Assembly: GCA_016936815.1 (NCBI GenBank)
Contig: JAFGXD010000072.1
Location: 1-38,274 of the forward strand
Length of the DNA stretch: 38,274 nucleotides
Reading direction: 5' to 3'
From: Bacteroidales bacterium
GTDB lineage: Bacteria > Bacteroidota > Bacteroidia > Bacteroidales > GWF2-38-335
Made by a program: the position numbers and the translations under genes. Below the pieces are notes generated by a model that ran no database searches, had not been told where the DNA came from, and saw only the letters and a program-made list of their open reading frames with translations. This document shows, piece by piece, positions 24,974 through 34,164 of this stretch (position 1 is the first letter of the stretch; every line of letters begins with the position of its first letter).

Positions 24974-27900
24974 ATGAAACTTAAAATAATGAGATTAAGG
25001 GGTATAATTCTGCTAATAGCATTTTTGTTTATTGGCTCGTTAAGTTTCGGACAGCAATTGTCTGAAGCCGAATATGAGCTAGAGCAAGATGCAATAGAGT
25101 TTTTTAAGGCAAAAAAGTATGAAGAAGCTTTGCCTTTGTTTTCATCATTAATTTCTGTTCATCCACAGGAAGGCTTTTATAATTATTGCTATGGAATTTG
25201 CCTTGTAGAAGTTAATAAAGACATACCCAAAGCTATTGAATATCTGAAATTTGCCTCTGGAAAAGATGTGAAGTATTTTGTATATTTCTATCTTGGAAAA
25301 GCCAATCACCTTCTCTACAAATTCGATGAAGCTATTAGGCATTATAATACATTTCTGCAAAAAGGCGGAACAAAAGATGCTGCCGAATATCCCGCTGCCA
25401 GATACATAGAAATGTGTAAGAATGGAAAAGATTTGGTTCAGTTTATAAGCAATTTAATGGTTATTGAAAACAAGACATTACGTAGTCAAGACTTTTTCTA
25501 TTCATATAATTTAGGCGATTTTGGAGGAAAAATCATTATAAAACCAAAAGAATTTAAGACAAAGCTAGACATTAAGAAAGAAGAAAAAGGAATAATGTTT
25601 ATGACTGATTCCAATTATGTTTTTTACTCAAGTTATGGTAAAAATGGTAAAAATGGCAAAGATATATACAGATCAAAGAAACAAGTAAACGGTTTGTTTG
25701 GAGAGCCCGAATGGCTTGGTAATGTTATAAATACGAGTTTCGACGAAGATTATCCTTTTTTGCACCCCGATGGAAAAACCTTGTACTTTTGCTCAAAAGG
25801 ACATAATTCGATGGGTGGCTACGACATTTTTAGGTCGGTTTACGATTCTGTTGGTTCTAAATGGTCTAAACCCGAAAATCTCGATTTTCCGACAAACTCC
25901 CCATACGACGATCTTCTTTTTATAAGCGACGCAGGAGAAGATTATGCCTATTTTGCTTCTGCCAGAGAAACAGGCTCCGATGAGGTTTCAATCTACAAAA
26001 TTAGAATAGATAAAAACCCTGTTAGAAGGGAATTACGTGAATACGAAGAAATTATTAATCTTTCTAAGCTTAATCCTAATGCTTTGGCTGATAATAACAA
26101 CAATAATAATTCGCTTGGAAATTTAAATGAAACCAATTCTAACAAAGCAAACTCCAACAGAAAAGAAATTAAATTCGATAAAATTGCATTCGACCCAAAT
26201 CTTAGCTTTAACGAAATTGTAAAAGAAAGCGACAAGGATGTTGAAGTGGTTCAGGAACAATACAATAAGCTTAACAAACAATCGAAAGTTGCTTATCTGG
26301 CAGCAAACGATAAAAATAAGGAAGCAAACAGAAAATGGCAGGAAGCAATAAGTATTTACGAGGTGGTGAATGAAATTACTAACGAAGAGGAAAAAGAGGC
26401 TGAACTTAATAAAGCAATAAAACTTGAAGAAGAGGCAGATATTCTTTCTAAAGAAGCCGTTGTGGCTTTTAATCTTGGCTCTAACCTGGAAAAAAATGCC
26501 AAGGAAAAAGAAGAGGAATTAAAGAGTTTGGTTGAATTAAGGAATTCATTAACAGAAGGTTCAGATATTGAGGAAATGGTTAATACCATTAACAAATCCC
26601 GTGAAAATCTTAATCTAGCCGAAGAAAAATATACCTCTGTTGAAAATGAACTTGAAAAAAGAAAATCTTCAACTGCAGATAAAAAAGATGAACTGGATGT
26701 TGTAACAGAAGAGCGAATTCACAATGAAAAGGTTGTTAAAAGTATTGAAAATGATATTAGTCTTATAAACAATCAACTAAAAACCGAAAAAAATCAGGAA
26801 TCAATTAAGGATTTAAATTCGCAACTTGCCGATTTGGAAAAAGAAAAACTAGAAACTATTGAAAAAAGAAACAACATAGCTGCTCAGGAAGAAAAATTGA
26901 AAGTGGAAGTTAGGGAAATGAATAACGAGATTGCATATTTGGAAGATTTGGCTCAGCAAGCTTCTGATTCAGAAAACAGTAATAATATAGACGAGAAGCT
27001 TTCAGAAGTAAATAAAGCAAATCTTGATAAGGAAATCTTTGATAAAGAACTTGCAGCCGATTTAAACAAAGCCAAAGAAGTAGCCGATAATATTTCTGCA
27101 AATAATAATGATGAAAATAATTCAGCCAATAATAATACTGCTGAAAATAACAATGGAAATACTTCCAATAATAATACAACAAACGATAATAATGGAGGAA
27201 GCAATTCAGACAATAATACCAATAATACAGAGGAAAATAATAACAATGAAAATTCGAACAATTCTAGCGAAAACAATAATTCAAATGTTGTTAGCGTAGA
27301 TAAAAATACCGAAGAGGTAGTAGATACCTATAAGAACCCGGTTGCTCAAAACCTTTTCCGCGAAGCACGTCAAAATAAAATGCTTTCCGATTCGCTAAAA
27401 TTTCAAGCCGATACAAAAAGAAAGATTTTAGAAACAGTTGATGATGAGGGAAAAAGACGAATTATTGAGAACGAAATAATTCAACTGGAAGCCAAAGCTA
27501 ACGAAGAACATCAAAAAGGAAATATAACTGAGGCTAAGAGACTTAATAATGAGGCGAATGAAAAGAGAAATTTGCTTGTTACCGTAAAAAATATTGAAGA
27601 AAGAAACAAGATAGAAAGAGAAATAAATGAACTTGAAGAGCTTGCGGCAATTAAGAAACAGCAGGCTGTTAGCAAATTTACCGAAGCACAGGTTGAAGAA
27701 AATAATTATGTGGCATCAAACGACGGTAACAACAATAATTCAGACTATAACAATAATGTTACAAATAATAACAATTCAAGCAATAATTCGACAAACAATA
27801 CAAAAGACCCTTTGCTTGCCGAAATAGAAAAAATTGATGAAAACCCAAAGTTTCCCTTCTCCGAATCGGAAGAAGATAGCGACTTAGATAAATATCAAAA

Positions 27901-30900
27901 AGAATTATTTAAAGCAAATTACTACGTAAATCTTACCAAAACTGTTGAATCTCGTTTAGAACAGATGAAAGGCAGTGTAGATACTATTTCCGATTCAAAA
28001 ACTCAGGATCATTATAAAAATGAAATAGTTCGTCTGGAAAATATTTTGGAGAAAAGTAAGGCAAAAGCTGAGGAATCAACAGAAAAAGTCGAGAAACTTA
28101 AACCTTTAGTAATTGACCAATTAGACGGTTCGGAATTTACAAATGAGGAATTGTTGGTAAGAGCAACTTCATATCAGCCAACACTAAAGCTAAACTACTC
28201 TGCAGATCAGCAAAATGAAATAATACTTATTAATGAAGACAGAAACTTTGCTTCACAAAATCAAAAAGAGTATTCTGCTGCTCAAAAAAATCTTGCAGCC
28301 TTAAATGAAAAGCTAGAAAAATCTGATGATCAGAAGGAAAGGAAGTCGTTACAAAAAGAAATAGATGGGGAAAACAAGAAATTTGAGGAAAATTTCAACT
28401 CCTACAACAAATTGTCGGAACAGTCTAATCTAGCAGAATATAACCTATTTAAAAATGTTGCAGAAGATGTTAGATTGGTAAATAGCGATAAAGACATAGT
28501 TCTTGCAAATAATCTGGAAAAAGAAGCCGGCTTATATTTCGAAAAGGCAAAAAATATTAGAGCCAATGCAAATTTAGTATCAGATAATCAAGAAAAAGCT
28601 GCACAAATTCATAAGGCAGACTTAATGGAGCAGGTGGCAATTAATAAGCTAAAGCATGCAACAGACCTGTATTTACTGGGAACACAAAATACGGTAGTTG
28701 AAAATAATAATTCAAATTCTTCAAATAACGTTTCAATAACTTTAAGTCCTGAAGAAGAAGAAACCCTAGCCAAAACAAGAAAAGATAAGCAGGAAGCTGA
28801 AATTTTGGTTCAGGAGGCAGAAAAAACACTTGAAGAAATTGAGATAAAAAAGCAGAAAGCCGATGCAATTTATTCAGAAAAAGAAAAAAAGAAAATTCTT
28901 AAGGGCACCGAGGAAAAGGAAAATGTTGCCAAACAAAGACTTATGGCTGCATATCTTCGCTACAAATCCGCCGACAGTATTCAATACAATTTAAACAAAA
29001 ATCAGATAATTCAGATTAGTAAAAGCCTTGATGATGTAGGAACAAACAAAGCAAAGGCAAAGCAATATACAAAAGAAGCAGACTTTTATTTCGGAAATGC
29101 CCAGAAACGATGGGATGAAGGTAACACAGAGAAAAACATAGACGAAAAATTAAAACTTATGAAATCTGCTGTTGCCATGGAAAATCAGTCCTTGGAAAGT
29201 CAGGTTTTTGCTCTTGATTTGCTTATTAACTCCGAAAACACAATTTTTGTGGCTTCCAATAGTCTTACAAAAATCGACCTTAGCTCAATGAATACCCCCG
29301 TTAATGTTGATGATGTTATTAAATTAGGTACTCAAAGAATAATAAAGAACATTGCTCTGCAACCCGATGAATACAAGGCAATGGACAAAACCACCGAAAT
29401 TGAAGATGTTGCTCTTAATTTAAGAATGGATGTGGATGATATTAAGAAGCAAATAAAGGAATTGGAGGAAGTTATTGCTACATCGAGTAACAATAAAGAC
29501 AAAAAGAAAGCCGAAAAAGAGATTGAAAAATTGGAACAGAAAATGTTTGCCTCACAGTTTACTGAGGTAGAACTTTACGGAAACATAAACAATACAAGAT
29601 TTTACGTATATCAGGATAATATAAAGGCTTACAGAATAAAAGGAACATCAGAAGAAGCAAGACAGGGACGACAACTCGAAAGCGATGCAAAAAACAAGTT
29701 CAACAAAGCTCAATCTCTTAGAGAAAAGGCCTTTATGGAACAAAATCCCAACAAAGCCTATGAGAGAGGAAGAGAAGCAATGAATTTGGAAAAAGAAGCA
29801 ATAATAGATTTGGAAAAAGCTTATAGCATTTACTTAGGTCTGGAACCACTTGATGAGGAAATTGCTGAATTTCAAGCTAATAAAATAAAATCTCAACAAG
29901 AAAATTCCTTAATGGTAAAATCTTTGGCCGATATTACTCCAATAAATATCGATACAATGAACTTCAATAGAAATAAAAACAATAACGATATTAATAATCT
30001 GGCAGATAATAATAATCAAATTGATACAACAAGCAATAATAACAATAGTAATGACATAGCTCTAAACAACAACACAGAAACTTCTGATACAACTGATGTT
30101 TCATCGAATAACAATTTGGCGGATAATACTAATAACAATACTAATAACGATAATAATAACAACAGCAATACCGACAATAACAATTCCGGCAACGACAACA
30201 ACACTAACAACAACACTAACGAAAACAATAACAACGAAAACATCAACGACAACAATAATTCCAACACTAACAACAACAATACTGAAAATAGCGATTTAGC
30301 CTCAAATAATAATTCGGGAAATACTGATTCTAACAATTCAAGCTTAATTATTGATAAGAATATTGAAGGCACAAATATTGTAATTCCGGCACAAGCAATT
30401 TTTAAATTTACAATGAATGCGGGAAAATCCTACTCAGCAGAAAACCCAATTCCAATGAATGAAGAACTACCTGCCGGAATAGTTTTCAAAATACAAATCG
30501 GGGCATTTAAAACAACTATTCCCGACAATACTTTTACTGGTTTAAATCCGGTTAGCGCCGATAAACTTCCAAATTCATCATATATTAAATATTTGGTTGG
30601 TCTTTTTCAGACTTACGAAGCGGCAGGAGTGGCACTAACAGATGTAAGAAATAAAGGATACAGAGATGCGTTTATTGTTGCTTACAAAGATGGAAAAAGA
30701 ATTTCACTTTTTGAAGCCAGAAACCTTATTAATAAAGAGAGTCCGGATGTTAAGCAATATTACGATGCTGTTGCGCAAAAGGAAACAGAAATGGTAAATT
30801 CTAAAGCAAGCGGCGACATAGCTTCAAATAATAATAACAATTCTACAAACGAAAATAGAAATACAAATACCGTTTCAACAGTTATTCCGGTTAAAGCAGG

Positions 30901-31558
30901 AAATCTAACGGAAGTTCAGGGATTGCTTTACACAGTTCAGATTGGTGTTTATAAAACTCCTGTTTCAAAATCGGCTCTTTTCAACCTCGACCCAATTTAT
31001 CAGGAAACAACCGGCGCGGGTTTAATTCGATACACAACCGGAATTTTCAATACTGTTGATGATGCCGTTAAAGAAAAAGATAAAATTGTAAACATTGGAA
31101 TACGAGATGCCTTTGTTACAGCATATTACAATGGAAAAAGAATTAGCATTAGTGAAGCATCAAGGGTTTTGGGATCAGGAACTGCTGAATTTGCCGAATC
31201 GAGAAATACAAATTCAGAAACAATACCTGTAAACACAAATAATAATGCAGATAGCCAAAACAATGCAAGTTCTACAGCAAATAAGATTGAATTTAAAGTA
31301 CAAATAGGTGCATACAAAGAGCAGGTTCCAACCAATGTTGTAAAATCTTTACTTTCGGTGGCTGCGCAAAGAGGTCTCGACCAACAATTAGATGAAAAGG
31401 GCTTTACTGTTTACACCGTTGGCAACTATACTTCTTATCAGGAAGCAAAAACTACCAAGGAAGCAGTTGCAGCAGAAGGAATTACCGATGCTTTTGTGGT
31501 AGCTTTTAACAATGGAAAAAAGATTTCGGTTGAGGAAGCTCTTCGTCTTCAGCAATAA
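24974..31558 (+). CDS. Giant envelope protein: TPR, PD40-type propeller, coiled coils, Asn-rich linkers, three SPOR-like repeats
   Basis: The product has 2194 residues, with a signal peptide ending near SLSFGQQ (about 27; M6 is an alternative start). TPR-like repeats (about 33-145) follow, then a PD40/WD40-like propeller (about 185-345; HPDGKTLYFCSKG, GGYDIF), the N-terminal layout of PorE-like OmpA-family proteins. Next come long Glu/Lys-rich coiled coils, interrupted by Asn-rich linkers at about 372-393, 709-776, 915-944, 1663-1793, 1952-1966 and 2076-2103. At the C terminus, where OmpA-family relatives carry a peptidoglycan-binding domain, there are three SPOR-like repeats (about 1836-1916, 1985-2063, 2105-2194; cores VFKIQIGAFK, YTVQIGVYK, EFKVQIGAYK, each ending with DAF and NGK or DGK). 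SPOR domains bind denuded glycan strands, so anchoring to peptidoglycan is likely. A cell-envelope scaffold role, perhaps tied to T9SS or division, is inference. Confidence 0.88.
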   Translation: MKLKIMRLRGIILLIAFLFIGSLSFGQQLSEAEYELEQDAIEFFKAKKYEEALPLFSSLISVHPQEGFYNYCYGICLVEVNKDIPKAIEYLKFASGKDVKYFVYFYLGKANHLLYKFDEAIRHYNTFLQKGGTKDAAEYPAARYIEMCKNGKDLVQFISNLMVIENKTLRSQDFFYSYNLGDFGGKIIIKPKEFKTKLDIKKEEKGIMFMTDSNYVFYSSYGKNGKNGKDIYRSKKQVNGLFGEPEWLGNVINTSFDEDYPFLHPDGKTLYFCSKGHNSMGGYDIFRSVYDSVGSKWSKPENLDFPTNSPYDDLLFISDAGEDYAYFASARETGSDEVSIYKIRIDKNPVRRELREYEEIINLSKLNPNALADNNNNNNSLGNLNETNSNKANSNRKEIKFDKIAFDPNLSFNEIVKESDKDVEVVQEQYNKLNKQSKVAYLAANDKNKEANRKWQEAISIYEVVNEITNEEEKEAELNKAIKLEEEADILSKEAVVAFNLGSNLEKNAKEKEEELKSLVELRNSLTEGSDIEEMVNTINKSRENLNLAEEKYTSVENELEKRKSSTADKKDELDVVTEERIHNEKVVKSIENDISLINNQLKTEKNQESIKDLNSQLADLEKEKLETIEKRNNIAAQEEKLKVEVREMNNEIAYLEDLAQQASDSENSNNIDEKLSEVNKANLDKEIFDKELAADLNKAKEVADNISANNNDENNSANNNTAENNNGNTSNNNTTNDNNGGSNSDNNTNNTEENNNNENSNNSSENNNSNVVSVDKNTEEVVDTYKNPVAQNLFREARQNKMLSDSLKFQADTKRKILETVDDEGKRRIIENEIIQLEAKANEEHQKGNITEAKRLNNEANEKRNLLVTVKNIEERNKIEREINELEELAAIKKQQAVSKFTEAQVEENNYVASNDGNNNNSDYNNNVTNNNNSSNNSTNNTKDPLLAEIEKIDENPKFPFSESEEDSDLDKYQKELFKANYYVNLTKTVESRLEQMKGSVDTISDSKTQDHYKNEIVRLENILEKSKAKAEESTEKVEKLKPLVIDQLDGSEFTNEELLVRATSYQPTLKLNYSADQQNEIILINEDRNFASQNQKEYSAAQKNLAALNEKLEKSDDQKERKSLQKEIDGENKKFEENFNSYNKLSEQSNLAEYNLFKNVAEDVRLVNSDKDIVLANNLEKEAGLYFEKAKNIRANANLVSDNQEKAAQIHKADLMEQVAINKLKHATDLYLLGTQNTVVENNNSNSSNNVSITLSPEEEETLAKTRKDKQEAEILVQEAEKTLEEIEIKKQKADAIYSEKEKKKILKGTEEKENVAKQRLMAAYLRYKSADSIQYNLNKNQIIQISKSLDDVGTNKAKAKQYTKEADFYFGNAQKRWDEGNTEKNIDEKLKLMKSAVAMENQSLESQVFALDLLINSENTIFVASNSLTKIDLSSMNTPVNVDDVIKLGTQRIIKNIALQPDEYKAMDKTTEIEDVALNLRMDVDDIKKQIKELEEVIATSSNNKDKKKAEKEIEKLEQKMFASQFTEVELYGNINNTRFYVYQDNIKAYRIKGTSEEARQGRQLESDAKNKFNKAQSLREKAFMEQNPNKAYERGREAMNLEKEAIIDLEKAYSIYLGLEPLDEEIAEFQANKIKSQQENSLMVKSLADITPINIDTMNFNRNKNNNDINNLADNNNQIDTTSNNNNSNDIALNNNTETSDTTDVSSNNNLADNTNNNTNNDNNNNSNTDNNNSGNDNNTNNNTNENNNNENINDNNNSNTNNNNTENSDLASNNNSGNTDSNNSSLIIDKNIEGTNIVIPAQAIFKFTMNAGKSYSAENPIPMNEELPAGIVFKIQIGAFKTTIPDNTFTGLNPVSADKLPNSSYIKYLVGLFQTYEAAGVALTDVRNKGYRDAFIVAYKDGKRISLFEARNLINKESPDVKQYYDAVAQKETEMVNSKASGDIASNNNNNSTNENRNTNTVSTVIPVKAGNLTEVQGLLYTVQIGVYKTPVSKSALFNLDPIYQETTGAGLIRYTTGIFNTVDDAVKEKDKIVNIGIRDAFVTAYYNGKRISISEASRVLGSGTAEFAESRNTNSETIPVNTNNNADSQNNASSTANKIEFKVQIGAYKEQVPTNVVKSLLSVAAQRGLDQQLDEKGFTVYTVGNYTSYQEAKTTKEAVAAEGITDAFVVAFNNGKKISVEEALRLQQ
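26088..26160 (+). repeat. Asn-codon (AAY) low-complexity tract 1
   Basis: The first Asn-rich linker of the giant protein, starting with six consecutive Asn codons after LAD and continuing with mixed Asn, Ser and Glu. AAT and AAC alternate. Confidence 0.8.
27098..27300 (+). repeat. Asn-codon (AAY) low-complexity tract 2
   Basis: About 65 residues dominated by Asn with Ser, Glu, Thr and Gly, encoded by AAT/AAC triplets. It separates two coiled-coil blocks. Confidence 0.85.
27718..27805 (+). repeat. Asn-codon (AAY) low-complexity tract 3
   Basis: About 29 residues with runs of two to three Asn separated by Ser, Tyr, Val and Thr, between coiled-coil blocks. Confidence 0.8.
29960..30350 (+). repeat. 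Asn-codon (AAY) low-complexity tract 4, the longest
   Basis: About 130 residues composed largely of Asn with Ser, Thr, Asp and Glu, placed just before the first SPOR-like repeat. The repetitive AAY triplets also create long spurious open frames on the other strand and in the other plus frames. Confidence 0.88.
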
Positions 31559-31592
31559 TAATCGTGACAATTTAACATGTGAATAGTAAGGT

Positions 31593-31628
31593 ATTGGCTG
31601 CAAGCAATATTTTCTTGCAATAGCCAAT
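31593..31628 (+). terminator. Imperfect hairpin after the giant gene
   Basis: ATTGGCT-GCAAG (31593-31604) pairs with CTTGC-AAT-AGCCAAT (31614-31628), i.e. 7 plus 5 bp with a 3-base bulge. There is no clear T tract after it, so termination is only probable. Confidence 0.45.
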
Positions 31629-31685
31629 TAAAATTCCTCCAATTTTTATGCGAACAATAATAGGGTAATAGCTGTTAAAGGTGTA

Positions 31686-31718
31686 TTGTTAATTAATATG
31701 AATTTTTTGTGATATTTG
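31686..31718 (+). promoter_or_regulatory. Possible promoter of the TonB receptor gene
   Basis: TTG at 31686-31688, a 22-base spacer and GATATTTG at 31711-31718 (7 of 8 to TAnnTTTG). The leader would be about 60 bases. Confidence 0.35.
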
Positions 31719-31785
31719 ACAACCGTATAGGAGGTTGTAATACAAAAACATTATTTTTATCGGATTATTTAAAATATTTATTGCT

Positions 31786-34152
31786 GTGAATTATCGAATA
31801 TTGTTGACTATCATCTTTATAACTATTTTTTCGGCGAATATCTTTGCTCAAAAATTTACCATTAGCGGTTACGTAAAAGATGCAAACACCGGCGAAGATT
31901 TAATTGGAGCAAGTGTTTTTGTTAAGAGTCTCTCAAAAGGTGCCTCCACTAACACTTACGGATTTTTTTCTCTTACTCTTGAAAAAGGTACTTACGAGGT
32001 AAGTGCTTCATTTATTGGGTATTCAGATTTTACAAAAACTATTACTCTCGACAAACCGGTAAAACTGAATATTTCCCTTAGACCAACAAGTATAGCAACC
32101 CAAACTGTGGTTGTAACAGGCGAAAAATCCGACCAAAATGTGTCGGGAACACAAATGGGAGTTGTAAAAATGCCTATAGAATCTATAAAAACGCTTCCTG
32201 CCTTTATGGGGGAAGTGGATATTTTGAAAACAATTCAATTGCTACCCGGAGTTCAATCAGGTGGCGAAGGAAATACAGGTTTTTACGTTAGAGGAGGAGG
32301 CCCTGACCAGAATCTTATTTTGCTCGATGAGGCCGTTGTTTACAATGCATCTCACTTGTTTGGATTTTTCTCTGTTTTTAATGCCGATGCTGTTAAAAAT
32401 GTGAATCTAATTAAGGGAGGAATGCCTGCCCAATATGGCGGAAGATTATCTTCTGTGTTGGATATTAGCATGAAAGATGGAAATTCGCATAAATATGAAG
32501 TTGATGGAGGAATAGGAATTATTTCGAGCAGATTAACAGTGCAAGGACCTATAAAAAAAGACACTTGTTCTTTTATTGTCTCAGGAAGAAGAACTTACAT
32601 AGATGTTTTGGTAGAGCCTTTTGTAAAAAAAACAGCAAAAGCAAAAGGTTCGGGTTATTATTTCTACGATTTGAATGCTAAATTAAACTATAAATTTTCC
32701 GATAAAGACAGACTTTTTATTTCGGGCTATTACGGAAGGGATGTTTTTACCTTTAAAAGAAGTGATTTTGGTTTTAATGTTGAAATTCCTTGGGGAAATG
32801 CAACAACATCAGCCAGATGGAATCATCTTTTTAACGACAAACTTTTTGTAAATACTACTGCGGTTTTCTCCGATTATCAGTTTAGTTTTGGAGCAGAACA
32901 AAATAGTTTTGAGTTTAAACTCTTTTCAGGAATTACCGATTATAACGCAAAGGTAGATTTTACATACTTGCCTAATGTTATTCATAATATAAAATTTGGA
33001 GCAAATTACACTTATCATGTTTTTCGTCCCTCCAGCGTTTCTGCAAGAATTGGCGATACAAATTATGATGTAAGCGGAATAATAAAGTATTTTGCTCACG
33101 ATGCCGCTATTTACATAAACGATGAATTCGATATTACAGAAAGGTATAAAATAAGCTATGGACTTCGTGGAACAACATTTATTCAGGTAGGGCCTTTCGA
33201 CAGATTTATTAAAGATGAGTTTGGAATAGTTTCAGATACCATTCATTATAATCCGGGCGAAAAAGTAGCAGACTATCAACGTCTTGAACCCAGACTTTCA
33301 ATGAGATACAGTCTTAATTCAAAGTCTTCATTTAAAGCATCTTATACGCAAAATTACCAGTATATTCATTTGGCATCCATTTCTTCTGTTTCTTTGCCCA
33401 CCGATCTTTGGGTTCCGTCATCGGAATTAGTTCAACCACAGTATGGTACACAATACTCATTTGGTTACTTTCGAAATTTTAAAGATAATTTGTACGAAAC
33501 TTCTGTTGAATTATATTACAAAGACATGAAGAACCAAATTGCCTATAAAGATGGGGCTTTGCCGGGCGATGATATTGGTCAGAATGCCGATAACAGCTTT
33601 ACTTTCGGACAAGGTTGGTCTTATGGTATTGAACTTTTTATTAAGAAACGTTATGGAAAAACAACAGGTTGGATAGGTTATACACTTTCGGAAACTACGA
33701 GAAAATTTGCAGAAATTAACAATGGAGAAATCTATCCTGCAAAATACGACCGACGTCACGATATTTCCTTTATAGCAACTCATGAATTTACCGAAAACCT
33801 CTCGCTTTCCCTTATTTGGGTTTATGCAACAGGTAACGCAACAACTTTAGCTATAGGAAGATATATGATAGACGGAAGAATTGTTAACGAATACGGCCCA
33901 AGAAATTCTTATCGAATGGTTTCTTACCACAGAGGCGATATTTCATTAACTTGGATACCTAAGAAAAGCAAAGAGAGAAAGGTTGAGGAGTCGTGGAACT
34001 TTTCTATTTATAATTTCTATAACCGTTATAACCCTTATTTTATTTATTTCCAAAATGAAGGTAATATTTATGAAGGAAGCTTGCAAACAAAGGCTTTTCA
34101 GGTTTCCTTGTTTCCTATTTTGCCTTCTATAACTTGGAATTTTAAATTTTAA
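31786..34152 (+). CDS. TonB-dependent outer-membrane receptor
   Basis: The 788-residue protein starts at a GTG that begins a good signal peptide (MNYRILLTIIFITIFSANIFAQ). A carboxypeptidase-regulatory-like domain (about 24-105; ISGYVKDANTGEDLIGASVFV) follows. Then come the plug (about 130-240; GFYVRGGGPDQNLILLDEAVV and GGMPAQYGGRLSSVLDI) and a 22-strand-type barrel ending in a terminal aromatic residue (TWNFKF), as needed for outer-membrane insertion. It imports an unknown ligand using TonB energy. It differs from SusC: the next gene, 12 bases downstream, is a DUF4249 lipoprotein and not SusD, a pairing that recurs in Bacteroidota. No TonB/ExbBD genes are in the window. Confidence 0.93.
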   Translation: MNYRILLTIIFITIFSANIFAQKFTISGYVKDANTGEDLIGASVFVKSLSKGASTNTYGFFSLTLEKGTYEVSASFIGYSDFTKTITLDKPVKLNISLRPTSIATQTVVVTGEKSDQNVSGTQMGVVKMPIESIKTLPAFMGEVDILKTIQLLPGVQSGGEGNTGFYVRGGGPDQNLILLDEAVVYNASHLFGFFSVFNADAVKNVNLIKGGMPAQYGGRLSSVLDISMKDGNSHKYEVDGGIGIISSRLTVQGPIKKDTCSFIVSGRRTYIDVLVEPFVKKTAKAKGSGYYFYDLNAKLNYKFSDKDRLFISGYYGRDVFTFKRSDFGFNVEIPWGNATTSARWNHLFNDKLFVNTTAVFSDYQFSFGAEQNSFEFKLFSGITDYNAKVDFTYLPNVIHNIKFGANYTYHVFRPSSVSARIGDTNYDVSGIIKYFAHDAAIYINDEFDITERYKISYGLRGTTFIQVGPFDRFIKDEFGIVSDTIHYNPGEKVADYQRLEPRLSMRYSLNSKSSFKASYTQNYQYIHLASISSVSLPTDLWVPSSELVQPQYGTQYSFGYFRNFKDNLYETSVELYYKDMKNQIAYKDGALPGDDIGQNADNSFTFGQGWSYGIELFIKKRYGKTTGWIGYTLSETTRKFAEINNGEIYPAKYDRRHDISFIATHEFTENLSLSLIWVYATGNATTLAIGRYMIDGRIVNEYGPRNSYRMVSYHRGDISLTWIPKKSKERKVEESWNFSIYNFYNRYNPYFIYFQNEGNIYEGSLQTKAFQVSLFPILPSITWNFKF

Positions 34153-34164
34153 AGAATTAGTTTT

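Noticed and set aside
26088-30350. Repeats that might be a CRISPR-like or satellite array
   Set aside because: The tracts are in-frame codons of one protein, irregular in unit length and without spacers.
30016-30372. Leu/Ser/Val-rich open frame of 118 codons on the minus strand
   Set aside because: It is the antisense of AAY repeats in the giant protein gene, whose complement reads as Leu, Val and Ser codons without stops. There is no promoter, signal or family resemblance. The same holds for the minus-strand frames at 26910-27276 and the plus shadows at 27108 and 30096.
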